Shown: positions 35,385-45,596, counted from the first letter of the stretch. The stretch is 64,000 nt of DNA from Mermis nigrescens (GCA_036768485.1 JAVLUZ010000656.1:299923-363922), one strand, 5' to 3'. Translations and numbers: made by a program. The notes: a model not told the origin generated them from the sequence alone.

Positions 35385-35990
35385 CAGCTTTTGACTACTA
35401 TGGAATAAAGTAAATGCTCATCAATCGAATGTTCATGAAAGTTACTGTAAAATTCTTTTGCCTGTAAGCTGAAATTGTGCCTTAAGTCGGCTAAACCCTG
35501 TATATCTCGTTGGGTATAACACTGATAAGTAAGGCGAGAAATATTATTGAAAGCATCAGCATCGTGATTGAAGTAAATATAGCTTATACTCACAGTGCAT
35601 CATCTGCCAAAAAAACTGCCTACTGCAAAGGTAGATACATCGTCCGGGCGAAGTAGATGCATTAAGAAATGATTATAGGTTTGTTGTCCTAGTTCTATGT
35701 TTATACTATAAAATATTTTTTGATATTTATACTTTTCATCTAAAATGCATTTAAACGATAGTTTTGTCAAATTTAAAAGGCATGAATAGATTTTGAGCAC
35801 TTTGATGTTCATGTCAATAGTATTAAATGATTTTTTTAGCACAGGTATATAGTGTAGACTAATATAAGCGTGATTTATGATGTCCATATATTTGCCTTTA
35901 ATATTCATAACTTGCGGAAGCGGCGCAGACATTTCCAACAATTTGAAATTCAACCATATCACAATAAATGTAAAAATTATGCATTCCACT
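35384..35990 (-). pseudogene. Unidentified coding remnants inside the Polinton-like element
   Basis: Two open minus-strand frames (35600-35989 and 35384-35593) follow the capsid-like frame in the same orientation. They include phrases such as DEKYKYQKIFYSINIELGQQ and THE-like polar runs, but no motif I can name. They may be the rest of the capsid-like gene after frameshifts, or a separate structural gene of the element. The second ends at the inner edge of the left inverted repeat. Confidence 0.35.
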
Positions 35991-36138
35991 TAACATATCT
36001 GGAGAATGATGCGCTACTAATTTAAAAATTTTTGGCACCCGTATAATTCATTTCACTTATTTGACTTTCTAGAAATCCTATCATATACATCAAATGCTTG
36101 GTTAACTTTACATTTCTAATAAATCTCAGTATTGATTT

Positions 36139-36549
36139 TTAGGTGACAGAATTTCTATGCCTCTCATACTTTCTTAAAACTAAATTGAATCTGTAAGCAT
36201 ATTTATCAGAGCTGTCAAGCACTAAACAACCGCCGCCTAGAAAGCACTTTACTTGCTTAAAAAATGTTTTGCCAATTAGATTGATGGGTGCATAGTCGGG
36301 TACTGCTGCTCCCACTGAAACTGTCACTTTCTTGATTCGTAGTAACATATAAATGTAGTTCTTATTCAGCTGAAGGTATTGGGGATCAGGTGGTATTCTA
36401 AATTCATAGGGAACCTCATTAGTAATTGGATGTGTTGGCTGAATTTCTTGCCAAAAGCCGAGCATTACAACTACTTGGGTTGGAGGGACCGTAGAGAGGT
36501 CCAATTCAGTTTTGGTACTCGGGATAGATTTTGCGTCTATAAGAGCCAT
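36139..36549 (-). pseudogene. Capsid-like (F54H12.2-type) protein, N-terminal part
   Basis: 136 residues beginning MALIDAKSIPSTKTELDL, with the telltale step VPPTQ and later LNKNYIYMLLRIKK. This arrangement is typical of the N-terminus of proteins labelled F54H12.2-like in invertebrate genomes, which occur in Polinton/adintovirus-type elements and are thought to be structural. Family members are usually several hundred residues. Here the frame ends after RKYERHRNSVT, so at least half is lost or out of frame (compare 35384-35990). It lies directly downstream of the integrase remnant on the same strand. Recognition is from memory of the family pattern, not a search. Confidence 0.65.
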
Positions 36550-36714
36550 ATGTTTGCCTATATTGACTGCTCATTTTTGGCCAAAAATAATACCCAATCG
36601 CATCATTAGACAAATAGGTGTATTGCGCCAAACGATGCAAAATATACTTTAAAAAATTGACCAGTCTCCATTTTTCATTTTAAATTGGAATAAAAATCCC
36701 TATTTATAACTTTA

Positions 36715-37553
36715 TCAGGCTCGTGACCCAAGAATCGAATTTGGGCGGATATCCTCGTCATTGTATCGAATAATATGTTTTTTGCCCCTTTTCTGCGTTT
36801 TTAGAATTTTATCAATAATGAACAAGTCGTCTGTCAGAACATTTATCTTTTGCAAGTCTGATTTGCAAGAAATACCTCCCTGTTCTTCGCCCATTTTGTC
36901 TTCCAAAACATACACGGGTGGTGTTCTTGCATATCTGTCATTAATGATAAAATACTCTTCCGTCCAGTTGGGCCGGAACCCTTTTTCGAAAGTGCGTCTA
37001 ACTTTACTTATCTTACCTTAACGGCCTATTACGAATTTGAATATTCTTTTATCAGTAGAAATGCGGAAGGCTCTATTTAATATTTCACGCTCACTCGCAG
37101 CAGTGGCATTTACTGGACAAATGCCTAATGTCCTATGAAACATGCTATTGTGATTTTTCATAATTTTTGACAAAATATCGATATACTCGACAAAATACCG
37201 CCACATGTGCTCTTTTAGCGTTCTATTAAATCGTTTAACTACTGACGCTTTCATTTAGCTCTTAGTAGTGAAAAAGTCGACAGATTCAGGTTTCTAAAAT
37301 TTATGGATTTCGCTATTACCGAATTTTTTCCAGCGTTAGTCTGCAATTTATAAGGTTTGCGCTTCAATGATGTAAAAATATGTTTAAAAGCCTCAATAAT
37401 ATCTTTAGAATATTTGCTTTTTAACGGCACAGACCGCGCGTATTTGGAGAAAATGTATATGCAATTCAGTAGGTACTTATGTCTATCATTATGTTTGGCT
37501 AACGATTGAAGATCAGCCAAATCGGCTTGCTATTGCTCGTCAATACACTTACT
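36715..37553 (-). pseudogene. Retroviral-type integrase (F54H12.3-like), inactivated
   Basis: Reading in the minus direction: a core starting QADLADLQSLAKHNDRHKYL, a middle part with LQTNAGKN, a frame change at 37251-37254, then VVKRFNRTLKEHMWRYF and an NHS-like MFHRTLG step, then another break at about 37018, and a chromo-like C-terminus (IIDKILKTQKRGKK). This order matches integrases of Polinton-type elements. Damage: an in-frame TAG at about 37525-37527 just before QADL, where the family normally has Trp; at least one frameshift; and Asn and Lys at the positions of the second and third catalytic acidic residues. It would have joined element ends to target DNA. It cannot now. Confidence 0.75.
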
Positions 37554-37559
37554 AACACT

Positions 37560-38230
37560 TTATTTCGAGAATACCATTTTCTCAATGGCTCATACCAAGT
37601 ATACGATGGCTGTTTTTCTAACCATGCTTTATGTCTTTAAATTCTGCAGTTGGGCGTGGTTATTTGACTCACGTGTAGAGTTGTTTGGCGCCAGTGTATC
37701 CACTTTGTGGGCTGTAGTACAATTTTTTCAATATTTTGTTATATTTTACACTTTTATTTAATTTTCTAAATATTTGTATGCTCTTATTGGCCGATCAAAT
37801 GGTCGTTTCTGGCTTCTACCACGTGGACGTTAAGAGCAAGGGAGCCTGCGTCCTAAAACGCACAATTGTACTTTAAAATTTACAAGACACGATTAACTTG
37901 TTGCAAAATCCATAAAATCCGCATGACCAAAGACTTTACAACGCGTCGATATCTTTGTTCAAAATTGCCAACTTCAAAGTTTGTGCGAAGACCCAGAATG
38001 ATTTGCCTTTATTCAACTCTCGTTGCTCATTTTTATGCTCTTCGTTCATCTACCTCTAAAAACACGAGCCTATATTCAAGACATTTGTAACGCTAATGTA
38101 TCGATTATTAGTTTTTTCAACATGCTTTGTGATTAAATGACTGTATGCGAGCGAGTTTTACCAAAAGAAGCCATGTTTTTATAATTTTGCCTAAATATGT
38201 TTCATATTTATAGATAAATAGTATTAGCCA
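37560..38230. other. Interior of the Polinton-like element, nothing recognised
   Basis: No motif-bearing frame. The plus frame at 37866-38090 has no support. Confidence 0.4.
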
Positions 38231-38231
38231 T

Positions 38232-38384
38232 TTATTCCTCAACCACCTGCTCAGAGTAGCGCATCAGCATTCGCTGCCCTGCTTCCTGCATTGCCCTGTT
38301 ACGTTCAGAGCATCTAGGGCACATTTGAATGCCTATGTACCACCGACCACTATTAGTTTCAAAAAAATCCCTTTCCGAACTCAT
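38232..38384 (-). CDS. Small ORF with CxxC in the Polinton-like element
   Basis: 50 residues starting MSSERDFFETNSGRWYIG and containing CPRCSERNR, a possible metal-binding CxxC, ending VVEE with TAA at 38232-38234. Its start overlaps the end of the next frame (38359-38538) by 26 bp. Composition is polar and balanced, unlike chance AT-rich frames. I do not recognise it. It could be an accessory gene of the element or, joined to the upstream frame by a frameshift, the C-terminal part of one protein. Confidence 0.45.
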   Translation of the reverse strand: MSSERDFFETNSGRWYIGIQMCPRCSERNRAMQEAGQRMLMRYSEQVVEE

Positions 38385-38538
38385 TTTTTTGGCTATGATA
38401 ACAGAAATTAATCATTAGGGGATACATGGGGTTGTCTAGATTACGACCACACAGCTCAATGGGCATTTGATTGACTGCCCATAGGGCTTTTCTCCACTCC
38501 AGTGAATGAAAGTTTTCAATTTCTCTCAACTCTTCCAT
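38359..38538 (-). CDS. Small ORF in the Polinton-like element
   Basis: 59 residues beginning MEELREIENFHSLEWRKALW, with WAVNQMPIELCGRNL later, stopping with TGA at 38359-38361. It is divergent from the polymerase remnant starting at about 38629, leaving a 90-bp shared upstream region. Coding-like composition, unknown function. The overlap with 38232-38384 suggests either translationally coupled genes or one gene split by a frameshift. Confidence 0.45.
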   Translation of the reverse strand: MEELREIENFHSLEWRKALWAVNQMPIELCGRNLDNPMYPLMINFCYHSQKNEFGKGFF

Positions 38539-38628
38539 TTTGATTTTAAAACAGCAAAAACACGACTAGCATTTATAAGCTCTTGTCTATAAATATGCAC
38601 AAACTTTTTCAGATTGTTTTACTTAAAA

Positions 38629-39480
38629 ATGGATATAAATCAATATTTTGAAGTACGTGGACTCCCATCTATTGTTGCTAGTAGGTTTGTCCTGCTGATT
38701 GTATGGTAGGCATTTAAATCACACAATCGAGCCTTAATGCACCTGTATTAGTTCCATTTACTCAGCGTCAATACTTGAATGCCGCTAAGGTTTTTAGTAT
38801 TATAGAAAATGTGGCTTAGTCAGAGAACAAGCTTTGTTTCAACGACGACATGACCTTTAAGGTACTTCTTGTTGATAAAAAACCGCAAAAAGTCACTAGC
38901 TCTCAATCTGATGTTGTTGAGTTTTGAATAAATGGAGGAGCTTATATTAAAATCACATCGATGATAATTTATCCTTAGCCAGGGCTGTTGTAAAACAGGA
39001 ATAGCAAAACTGGACAATAGCCCAAACTCTGAATCTATTAGGAAAGGAGGTAAAAGCCGATACACTGTGCAAAAACAGCTAGCCCTAGCACTGATGCAGA
39101 AGGCTAATGTAACACCATCAAAGAAAACAGGAGCGGATTTAGGGGGGGCGGCCGCCCCAATTGGCCCGAACTAATGCGCAAAATTAAGGATTTTTGAGCG
39201 ATTTTTAGCGATTTTTGGGTTAAAACAGCTAATTTTTCCGCCCAAGTCAGGGTTCCGCGCTCATAGGGGTACCGCTCCCCTTAGGAAAATCCTGGATCCG
39301 TCATTGAAAGAAAAATCCGTAAGGAAATTAAAAAACGTTCTAGTGCCCGACTATCAAATCGGGGTTTACTGGGACAATATTTTGTTTTTTGAAGGACCTC
39401 AGACTGACAAGGTCATTCACTTGCGTGCTGATAATCATCATTACGATCCGATTACAAAAATACCTCAGCTACAGTAAGCT
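38629..39480 (+). pseudogene. N-terminal fragment of a Polinton-type DNA polymerase B, broken
   Basis: Plus-strand pieces in order: a start MDINQYFEVRGLPSIV (38629), then LNAAKVFSIIENVA, an in-frame stop, CFNDDMTFKVLLVD, then after a shift LSLARAVV and GIAKLDNSPNSESIRKGGKS, an interruption by the hAT element at 39128-39306, and NVLVPDYQIGVYWDNILFFE ending HHYDPITKIPQLQ with TAA at 39476-39478. The series (LARA, IAKL, then a HYD-IT step) resembles the region before the exonuclease and polymerase domains in protein-primed polymerases of Polintons. No catalytic domain remains, and the frame runs into the right inverted repeat. Recognition is by pattern only. Confidence 0.5.
39128..39306. mobile_element. 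hAT miniature element nested in the Polinton-like element
   Basis: 179 bp, sister of 11056-11229, with CAGGAGCGGATTTAG and CCTGGATCCGTCATTG ends and a perfect 8-bp duplication AAAGAAAA (39120-39127 and 39307-39314). It interrupts the polymerase remnant, so it arrived later. Confidence 0.9.
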
Positions 39481-40110
39481 AGGTGGATGCATGCGTGAAA
39501 CTGTAGCATATTTTAACAACTTAGTCGTTGGTTATAAATGATGACTCTTAAAATGTTCATTAAACAAGAAAAATCAGGAAACCCACTGTCCCCTGACGCC
39601 TTACGCCTTTTGGCTCACTTTACACTTTACACTACTTTTTCAGGACCGGTGTCTTTCTCCAGGGTTATTCTTTGAAATGTTCAAGGAGAAAAATCGATAA
39701 AAATCAGGTAATCTCTTAGGCTTTTTATCCTTAGGAATGCTTACTTTACACTTACCTTTAGCTTATTTGCTGGTTCCCAGGGACTGATCCCTCATGCGCT
39801 CTTATCCTTCCTTCGAGGATAAGTCTTAAAACCTTCAAAAAGAATTTTCAAGAAAAAAATCCATAATTTGAAATGTTCAAGGACAATGTTCAAGAACAAG
39901 TAAAAATGGAAAATTCAGGAACCCCTTAATCTCAAGAGCACCCCACCCCAAAGACTGTTTCCCTTAGGCTTACGAGACGCCCCTACCCTCGTTGCGCCCT
40001 GACCCATACCCAGGGCGCACGTTTAAAACGGCCCCGCCTATCCCACAACACACAAAAAATGTTCCAGAACATGGTTCAAGTGCAATTCTGCCCTGCCAGG
40101 GTAGCAGGCT
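39410..40110 (-). repeat. Right terminal inverted repeat of the Polinton-like element
   Basis: Inverted partner of 34617-35384; see there. It contains CACTTTACACTTTACACTAC. Ends GTAGCAGGCT. Confidence 0.85.
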
Positions 40111-40344
40111 ATTCTACTACTAATATTCTCTGCAAAGTTTGGGCAATCGTCAAATGAAAGCATTTGTCGACCTTTACCTGAGTATGCCTTTTTCAATACA
40201 GAAACAAAATTTTCATCAAAAGCTCAAACTGTAGAATGAAAAATTTTGATTAATTAACAACAGTGCGAAAGGTCTTGTCGATAAGGAAAGAAATTGATGG
40301 CTCCAGTCTCAAGCGTACATGCACGTGGGTTGGGCTTGGAGAAT

Positions 40345-40640
40345 CTTCTTGACTATAAATGGGCAGCGACTAAATTAAAGAAGCTTGAGTGGTTTGAATC
40401 CCAAGAAACCATGCTGAAAATATTATTCTGGGGATCTATCGATCTTGGGGAGGTCCAATGAAAAATTTTCGTCGAAAAATAGGCCAAAAATGAATGAAAT
40501 CGATACTTTTCTGCTAAATTTCTTGAGATTAGCGAAAACTGTGGAATGACATTTTGGCCCAGAAAAGTTGAACTTTTGACCCCCTCCCGCTACATTGGCT
40601 GATCTCAAAGAACCCCAGTTCAATTCCCGCTAAGATTTGG
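40345..40640. repeat. Repeat family B fragment followed by a family D-like fragment
   Basis: GGGGATCTATCGATCTTGGG marks B. The next 180 bp (ATGAAAAATTTTCGTCG, GTTGAACTTTTGACCCCC) resembles D weakly. Confidence 0.4.
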
Positions 40641-41465
40641 GAATTAGCTTTAAAAAAATTATCCCTTCCTCGAGTTATTCTAAATTAGCAAATATGCATG
40701 TTGAAGGAAAAGATCTTAGAGTCAAAGCCATCTTTTCAACGTTTCTTGAAAGGCACTGGCTGGTCTTAAGGGTCAGTTCGATGGTTTTTTGCAAGATAAT
40801 GTTGCAAGGAATTGATACAAATGCAAATATATTGCTAAAATTATCTTAGTCTATAACTTACGATCAATTCGAAGCACATTGTTGATTTTCAAGAATTTCT
40901 AGGCTTAATTATGCCTTATTTTGCGCAGAAAATTTCTATTTCCCATACTGGGGAATCCAGACCCCCTAACCCTAAAATGCGCACGTCTGATCTTGACTTT
41001 TAAAACCCAAGACGAAAAGCTGATTGAACAAATTTCTGCAATATTTCCAATACCAATGGATAGCGCTCGGCAGGAAAAACGTCGAAAGTAGCATTTTTCC
41101 TACCGTCAATTTAACCGCACATTTTATCCTGTAAAAATTTCAACACTCAGCCGACCCCCAGAATTTCGTTGCAGCGGCGCATGCTTGTTACTACTGTTTT
41201 TGCAGTTTGATTCGCAACTTTATTCGATCTTATACATAAAACGTAAAGGTAGCCAATTCCTTGCTCGATGGCGCTATCGATTTTTTAACGATTCTAATTT
41301 ATGCCCATATTGTTTTAAAAGTACTATTGGACACTAATGCCTTGTGTTTTACTGATGAAGTAAAGTCATCCTTGTTGTGGTTTTAAGCGACTTATTGCTT
41401 CGAATTATTGGACTGAAAGTCAGCGAAAATTCTGCTCACAGGCAAATTACGTAAGAGGCGCCGAA

Positions 41466-41521
41466 ATGCACGATATGCTTTACTTTCATTTATTATTTCT
41501 TGTGGTTTTGGCGGCCGACGA
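41466..41521 (+). CDS. SC8 gene 4, signal-peptide exon
   Basis: ATG at 41466 begins MHDMLYFHLLFLVVLAAD, an 18-residue hydrophobic leader, followed by GA and a strong donor GTAAGT (41522-41527). Phase 2 matches the acceptor exon at 43228, and 56 plus 313 bp gives exactly 123 codons. The leader is nearly identical to that of gene 3 (MYEMLYFQLLF). A second Met at codon 4 could also start. The first was chosen because both leaders align from it. Directs secretion; cleavage is probably near LAA/D. Confidence 0.8.
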
Positions 41522-41572
41522 GTAAGTTTTTCAAAATTATTATTATCAGCTCCTCATATGATCTTTGGGGGT

Positions 41573-42180
41573 TGGGCAGGTTTCATCCCCCACCGCAGAG
41601 TTCGCGTTTACCGAAAAATTCGTAAGGTTTTTTAAGCATTTTCAGCTACCTGTTTGCTCAAAACTGTCAAATTTACGGCGCTCAGCGCCATATACTCATC
41701 TTGTGACCACACCTGGGCGTGGGAGGTTCGGAGGGTATGCACCCCCTCAGAAACCAAAATACATACCCCCGGAAATCAAAATACCCCTCCCCCGAAATCA
41801 AAATACTCCCCTCCCAGAATTTAATTTTTAAAATTTTTTTCATTTTTTCGCAATTATTTGATGCCAATAGATAGTGCTCAATGAGAAACGTCGAAAAATG
41901 GTGTTTTTTTCGCCATACCACTACTTTTAAGGCCATTTTTTGACCTTAGAAAAATCCCCAGAATTTTCATGCTACCCACGTATGCTTGGGACTATATTTT
42001 CTTCAATTTATTTTTTAAAATTTTATTATGCTTTAGGAAGATTGAGCATTGTCATACACCATCGAATAACGGTGTTTTTAACGCGTATCCGAGGTTTTGA
42101 GCCCCAAAAAGGGCACTTTATAATTTCACACTCCCTCCAGAATTCGCATTATGCGCACGTCTTTTCATAGTGGACCATTT
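41573..42180 (+). repeat. Repeat family C split by a family A element
   Basis: C sequence 41573-41707 (GGCGCTCAGCGCC) continues at 41985 (GACTATATTTTCTTCAAT) and ends in the GGGCACTTTATAATTTCACA block. Removing 41708-41984 and one 8-mer restores the order seen at 23515-23890. Confidence 0.75.
41708..41984 (+). mobile_element. Family A hAT-like element inside repeat C
   Basis: CACACCTGGGCG to CCCACGTATG, flanked by CTTGTGAC (41700-41707) and CTTGGGAC (41985-41992), 7 of 8 identical. It lies in the intron of gene 4. Confidence 0.85.
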
Positions 42181-42189
42181 TTTGGTCCA

Positions 42190-43225
42190 GCTTGTTGGAT
42201 TGAAAGGACCGAACTTTTTCAAATTACAGTACCCATCAATGATTTCGCTGAAATTTTTTGACTGGGAGGCCTAATTCATTTTATCTTCTTTTATTTTATT
42301 TGCTTATTTTTCAATTTCGTCGCTGATAAATTGACAATATTTTATTTTCAAAAAATTAAAATTTTTAGTCAGCATGATAGATTAATATTTGGAATATTTT
42401 TTAGGTTCTTTTAATTTTATCAATGTGATCCGATACTTTGGGATTTGTTGGATTTGCAGTGCAGCACAGCAGACTTCGCTATATAACTTTTCGGAAGAAA
42501 GGATTAAATTCTTTTTATTTCGAAATTTTGGGGACATTTTGAGCTAGAACGAGGAATTGTCAGTGAATCTTCTTTAACAAGTCATATAAGATTTCATAAT
42601 GAATCCTTTAATAATTGAAAAGATACTGCAGGACGAAAGTTTTGCAAATATTATTGTTTTTATGATTTTCTTATGTTAATAGATTATATAGCTTGATATC
42701 AAATGTCAAAAATACTACTTTTCGGCCATAAAATTATTTTCTGCACTGTTCATTGACCTTTGAAAATTCTTACCGTTAGGCCTTCCAAAATTTACACTCA
42801 GCCTACGTGTTGCATGACGATGGTACCCTACTAGCAAGCGAGATACGACGCTTTCTCTGAAAACATTATTTCTTTCAATTCTATTGTTCAACAAAATTAA
42901 TGTTTGGTAAATTATTTTTAAGATTTAATATCATTTGATCAACATTTATCATAATTTAATAAACTTCGATAAAATTAAGATTTATATTATGACGTTTAAC
43001 AAATAAAAAAATTATCCTTATAGATTTAACTCGAACTTAGAATCAATTTGATATTTAAACACAAATTTTTCAAGAAAAAAACGTTGAATAAAAGAATGAA
43101 TTCGAATCAAAATAAATTTATTCTGTTTTAAATTAATTAAAAATGACGTGTTAAATAATATATGTAATTATAAAATAAATTTAAAGTAAATATTTGAAAT
43201 ATAACAGAAGAATTAGGCATTTTCC
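42190..43225. other. Rest of gene 4 intron
   Basis: AT-rich, without a recognised element. Poly-AT words increase near 42900-43210. The intron (41522-43227) is 1706 bp. Confidence 0.6.
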
Positions 43226-43227
43226 AG

Positions 43228-43540
43228 CTGCATACCAAACGTATGCATCGATAATCGAAGTTCGGCAAATGTGAGCTTATTGGTCGTACGATGCTCAAAA
43301 GCACGAGCGAGGAAGAACGCCGTTTGGAATAAAACGAAAATAATGGAGGAGGCGATGAAGTGCTACGATTTCGTTAAACACGACACGAGTGTTAAAATTA
43401 AGTCAGCGGAGGAGAATTGTGCCGAATTTACGTACAAGGTCAAAACCACCGGTCATTGCGTCATCAAGGTCAGCGGTTCGACCAGCTGCGAATTCGAACC
43501 AAAATGCTATGACGAAGATCCGTTTAATTTGAATTTTTAA
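43228..43540 (+). CDS. SC8 family secreted 8-cysteine protein, last exon (gene 4)
   Basis: Best gene in the window. Acceptor TTTTCCAG (43220-43227), one base, then CIPNVCIDNRSSANVSLLVV, and TAA at 43538-43540. With exon 1 the product is 122 residues. Cysteine intervals are 4, 15, 22, 18, 12, 9 and 5. Notable steps are MKCYDFVKHDT, CAEFTYKVKTTGHC and CEFEPKCYDED. The frame is intact, and the downstream AATAAA at about 43848 could serve for polyadenylation. Closest relative is the damaged gene 3. Function unknown. Secretion, four probable disulfides and rapid divergence among copies are compatible with salivary, venom, immune or cuticle-related proteins, but the sequence does not decide. Confidence 0.85.
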
Positions 43541-43673
43541 ATTTAATGCCCGTTCAGTTGAATGGAGATATAGAATTATACTGCGGAAAAAAGTTAGGGC
43601 AGCGGGCCAAAAAAATTAAATGTATTATTATACTTCTTCTTGAGAGAGAATAAGGAGGGGTTTTAACGATCGT

Positions 43674-43745
43674 GTCCCGATTCTCCGATTTTCCTGATTT
43701 CCCGACGGTCTCGATTCACCGACTTTCCCGTTTCTCCGACAGCAC
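43674..43745 (-). repeat. Short CCCGATTCTCCGA minisatellite
   Basis: Four to five degenerate units of CCCGATTCTCCGA. Inverted relative to the larger array at 45597-45810. Confidence 0.65.
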
Positions 43746-43759
43746 ATTTAAATGTGACA

Positions 43760-44740
43760 CGTGGTATTAACCACACGTCAATCAACCGCTGAACTCTAGT
43801 ATAAAAGTGGTCTTGATCTAACCATTTGGTTTAATGCATAGGCATAAAAAATAAATTAGGTACAGGCTTACTTAATGTATAAATTGTTACACTTCCTACC
43901 TGCTTACTTGTTCACTTGAAGCACAGATGTTAGGATCTGTTCTAAAGGATCTAGCGATACATAATAAAGAAGCTTAATTTTGTAATCCCTATTGTGAAAA
44001 AATCAAATAACATTTCGAATTGAATAGGCGCATAGAGCCTACTGAAATTGTCCTCTACCTATGTAGCTCACTCTTGTACCTACTCGTTATTAAATCAGGT
44101 GCATTATAATCATATTATATGTCGGAAAACCGACGCCAAATATGTTTTAATGTTACACCTAATTTGCATTTTCCATTTTTTGTTTCTATTTTTGTAAGTC
44201 GGAGCAGAATTTCGTCGTATTCGTTACACTGGTTAAAGTGAATAAATACCTAAGTACATCACGCATCTTTGCTTGTACATAGTACGTTTCGGCAGTCCGA
44301 ATTAGTGTTATTTTGGTAGCCTAAAAATAATTAAAATATGATATTGGTATAGTTGACTCATTTTTAATATGATATTAATATGATATTCTGCTATTTTTCA
44401 TTTAAAATATGATATATTTTTGATATTTGGTATATATTTAATATACTTTTGGTAGGTAAGTACATATGTAGACCTATTATGTAATTTCTGCAGCCATGTA
44501 AAAGTAGGTATCTATGTAAGCAAAATACATAGCTAATTAAGACTCGTTTATTGTATTTCAAAGTCAAACGACTAATGCAAGTAATCAATATTTTATCGAA
44601 GAAAAGCACAAGCATTACATTTCTAGACGCTGTTTAGAAAATTTTCATTTATTTATAAAACTTTCAAAATTCACGAGATTAAGTTACAAAATTACATAAA
44701 TTCCTTTCACTTTTCGTCAAATAACAACATTTCGGAATAC
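43760..44740. other. No gene seen
   Basis: AT-rich DNA between the two inverted minisatellites. Frames are short and unsupported. Confidence 0.5.
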
Positions 44741-44756
44741 GATCAGACATGCGCGT

Positions 44757-44999
44757 GGGGATGTAGGGAGACCACCCAGGATAGAAAGATGGAAAATTTT
44801 GTAGGGAAAATGAGGCAAAATAATGAAGGCCAAAACCGGATGCAAATTGAAAATTTTCTTCAAAAGTGTTTCAAATTGACCAGAAACCGTGTAATATCGT
44901 GGTTTTAACGCTATTTAAGCGCTTATGCAAGTTTTTGAGGTCATTTAGGCCCAAAAAGCTGAATTCTTGCACCCCTACCCCAAATCGCCCATGCTGTGC
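44757..44999 (+). repeat. Repeat family D, copy 2
   Basis: Collinear with 16672-16945 (AGATGGAAAATTTTGTAGG, AATAATGAAGGCCAAAA, CAAATCGCCCATGCTGTGC). Confidence 0.65.
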
Positions 45000-45001
45000 A
45001 C

Positions 45002-45259
45002 CACACCTGAGCGTGGGGGGTTTAGGGGGTATGCAGCCCCCGAGAAACCGAAATAACCCCCCAGAAATCAAAATACCCCCCAGAATTCAATTTTTGAAAT
45101 TTTTGGTTTTTTTTCCGCAATTTTTTGATGCCAATGGATAGTGTTCGATGAGAAACGTTGAAAAATGGTATTTTTTCGCCGTACCACTATTTTTAAGGTC
45201 ATTTTTTCACCTCTGAAAAATCTTGCACTCCCCCAGAATTTTCTTGCAGCCCACGTATG
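45002..45259 (+). mobile_element. Family A hAT-like element inserted at the end of repeat D
   Basis: CACACCTGAGCGTGG to CCCACGTATG. Flanks CTGTGCAC (44994-45001) and ATGTGCAC (45260-45267) match at 7 of 8 bases. Confidence 0.85.
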
Positions 45260-45596
45260 ATGTGCACCTATGATCACTATTAGCGAATCACAACGGTAAA
45301 TAATACAGGTGGCTAACAAGGATCCAGAAAACAAGTATAATTTGATAAGTCAATATCGTATGTTGTGGTACTGCCGACCTAACTGAGATTTTGAAATCTC
45401 CCAGATGATCTAGGCCACCCTTAATGAGCTGAGCTTGCCGAAAGTTATGCATTTATCAATATCGACAGGATGTCACTCCATCATACTACACTGCGCTAAT
45501 TGTATATATGTACACACGATTAACGCAGGTGTACCGAATGCATTTTAAAAAATTCACTTCTTTTTCACGCTCCTCAACCTTGAGCATGGACGAAAA

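Larger units (their letters stand above)
34617..40110. mobile_element. Decayed, internally shrunken Polinton/Maverick-type element
   Basis: About 5.5 kb bounded by imperfect terminal inverted repeats (34617-35384 and 39410-40110), both with AG...CT ends and the inner block AATGATGATTATCAG. Inside are remnants of a retroviral-type integrase, a capsid-like protein, two small overlapping frames and a DNA-polymerase-B N-terminal fragment. Intact Polintons are about 15-20 kb, so most of the element has been lost. No clean 6-bp target duplication is visible, although AGTAGTA lies just outside both ends in inverted form. Every recognised gene is broken and the element is inactive. It may equally be described as an adintovirus-like endogenous remnant. 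Confidence 0.8.

Noticed and set aside
38820..39065. An 81-codon minus frame inside the Polinton-like element
   Set aside because: It is the reverse of the plus-strand polymerase-like remnant, which carries the recognisable pattern.
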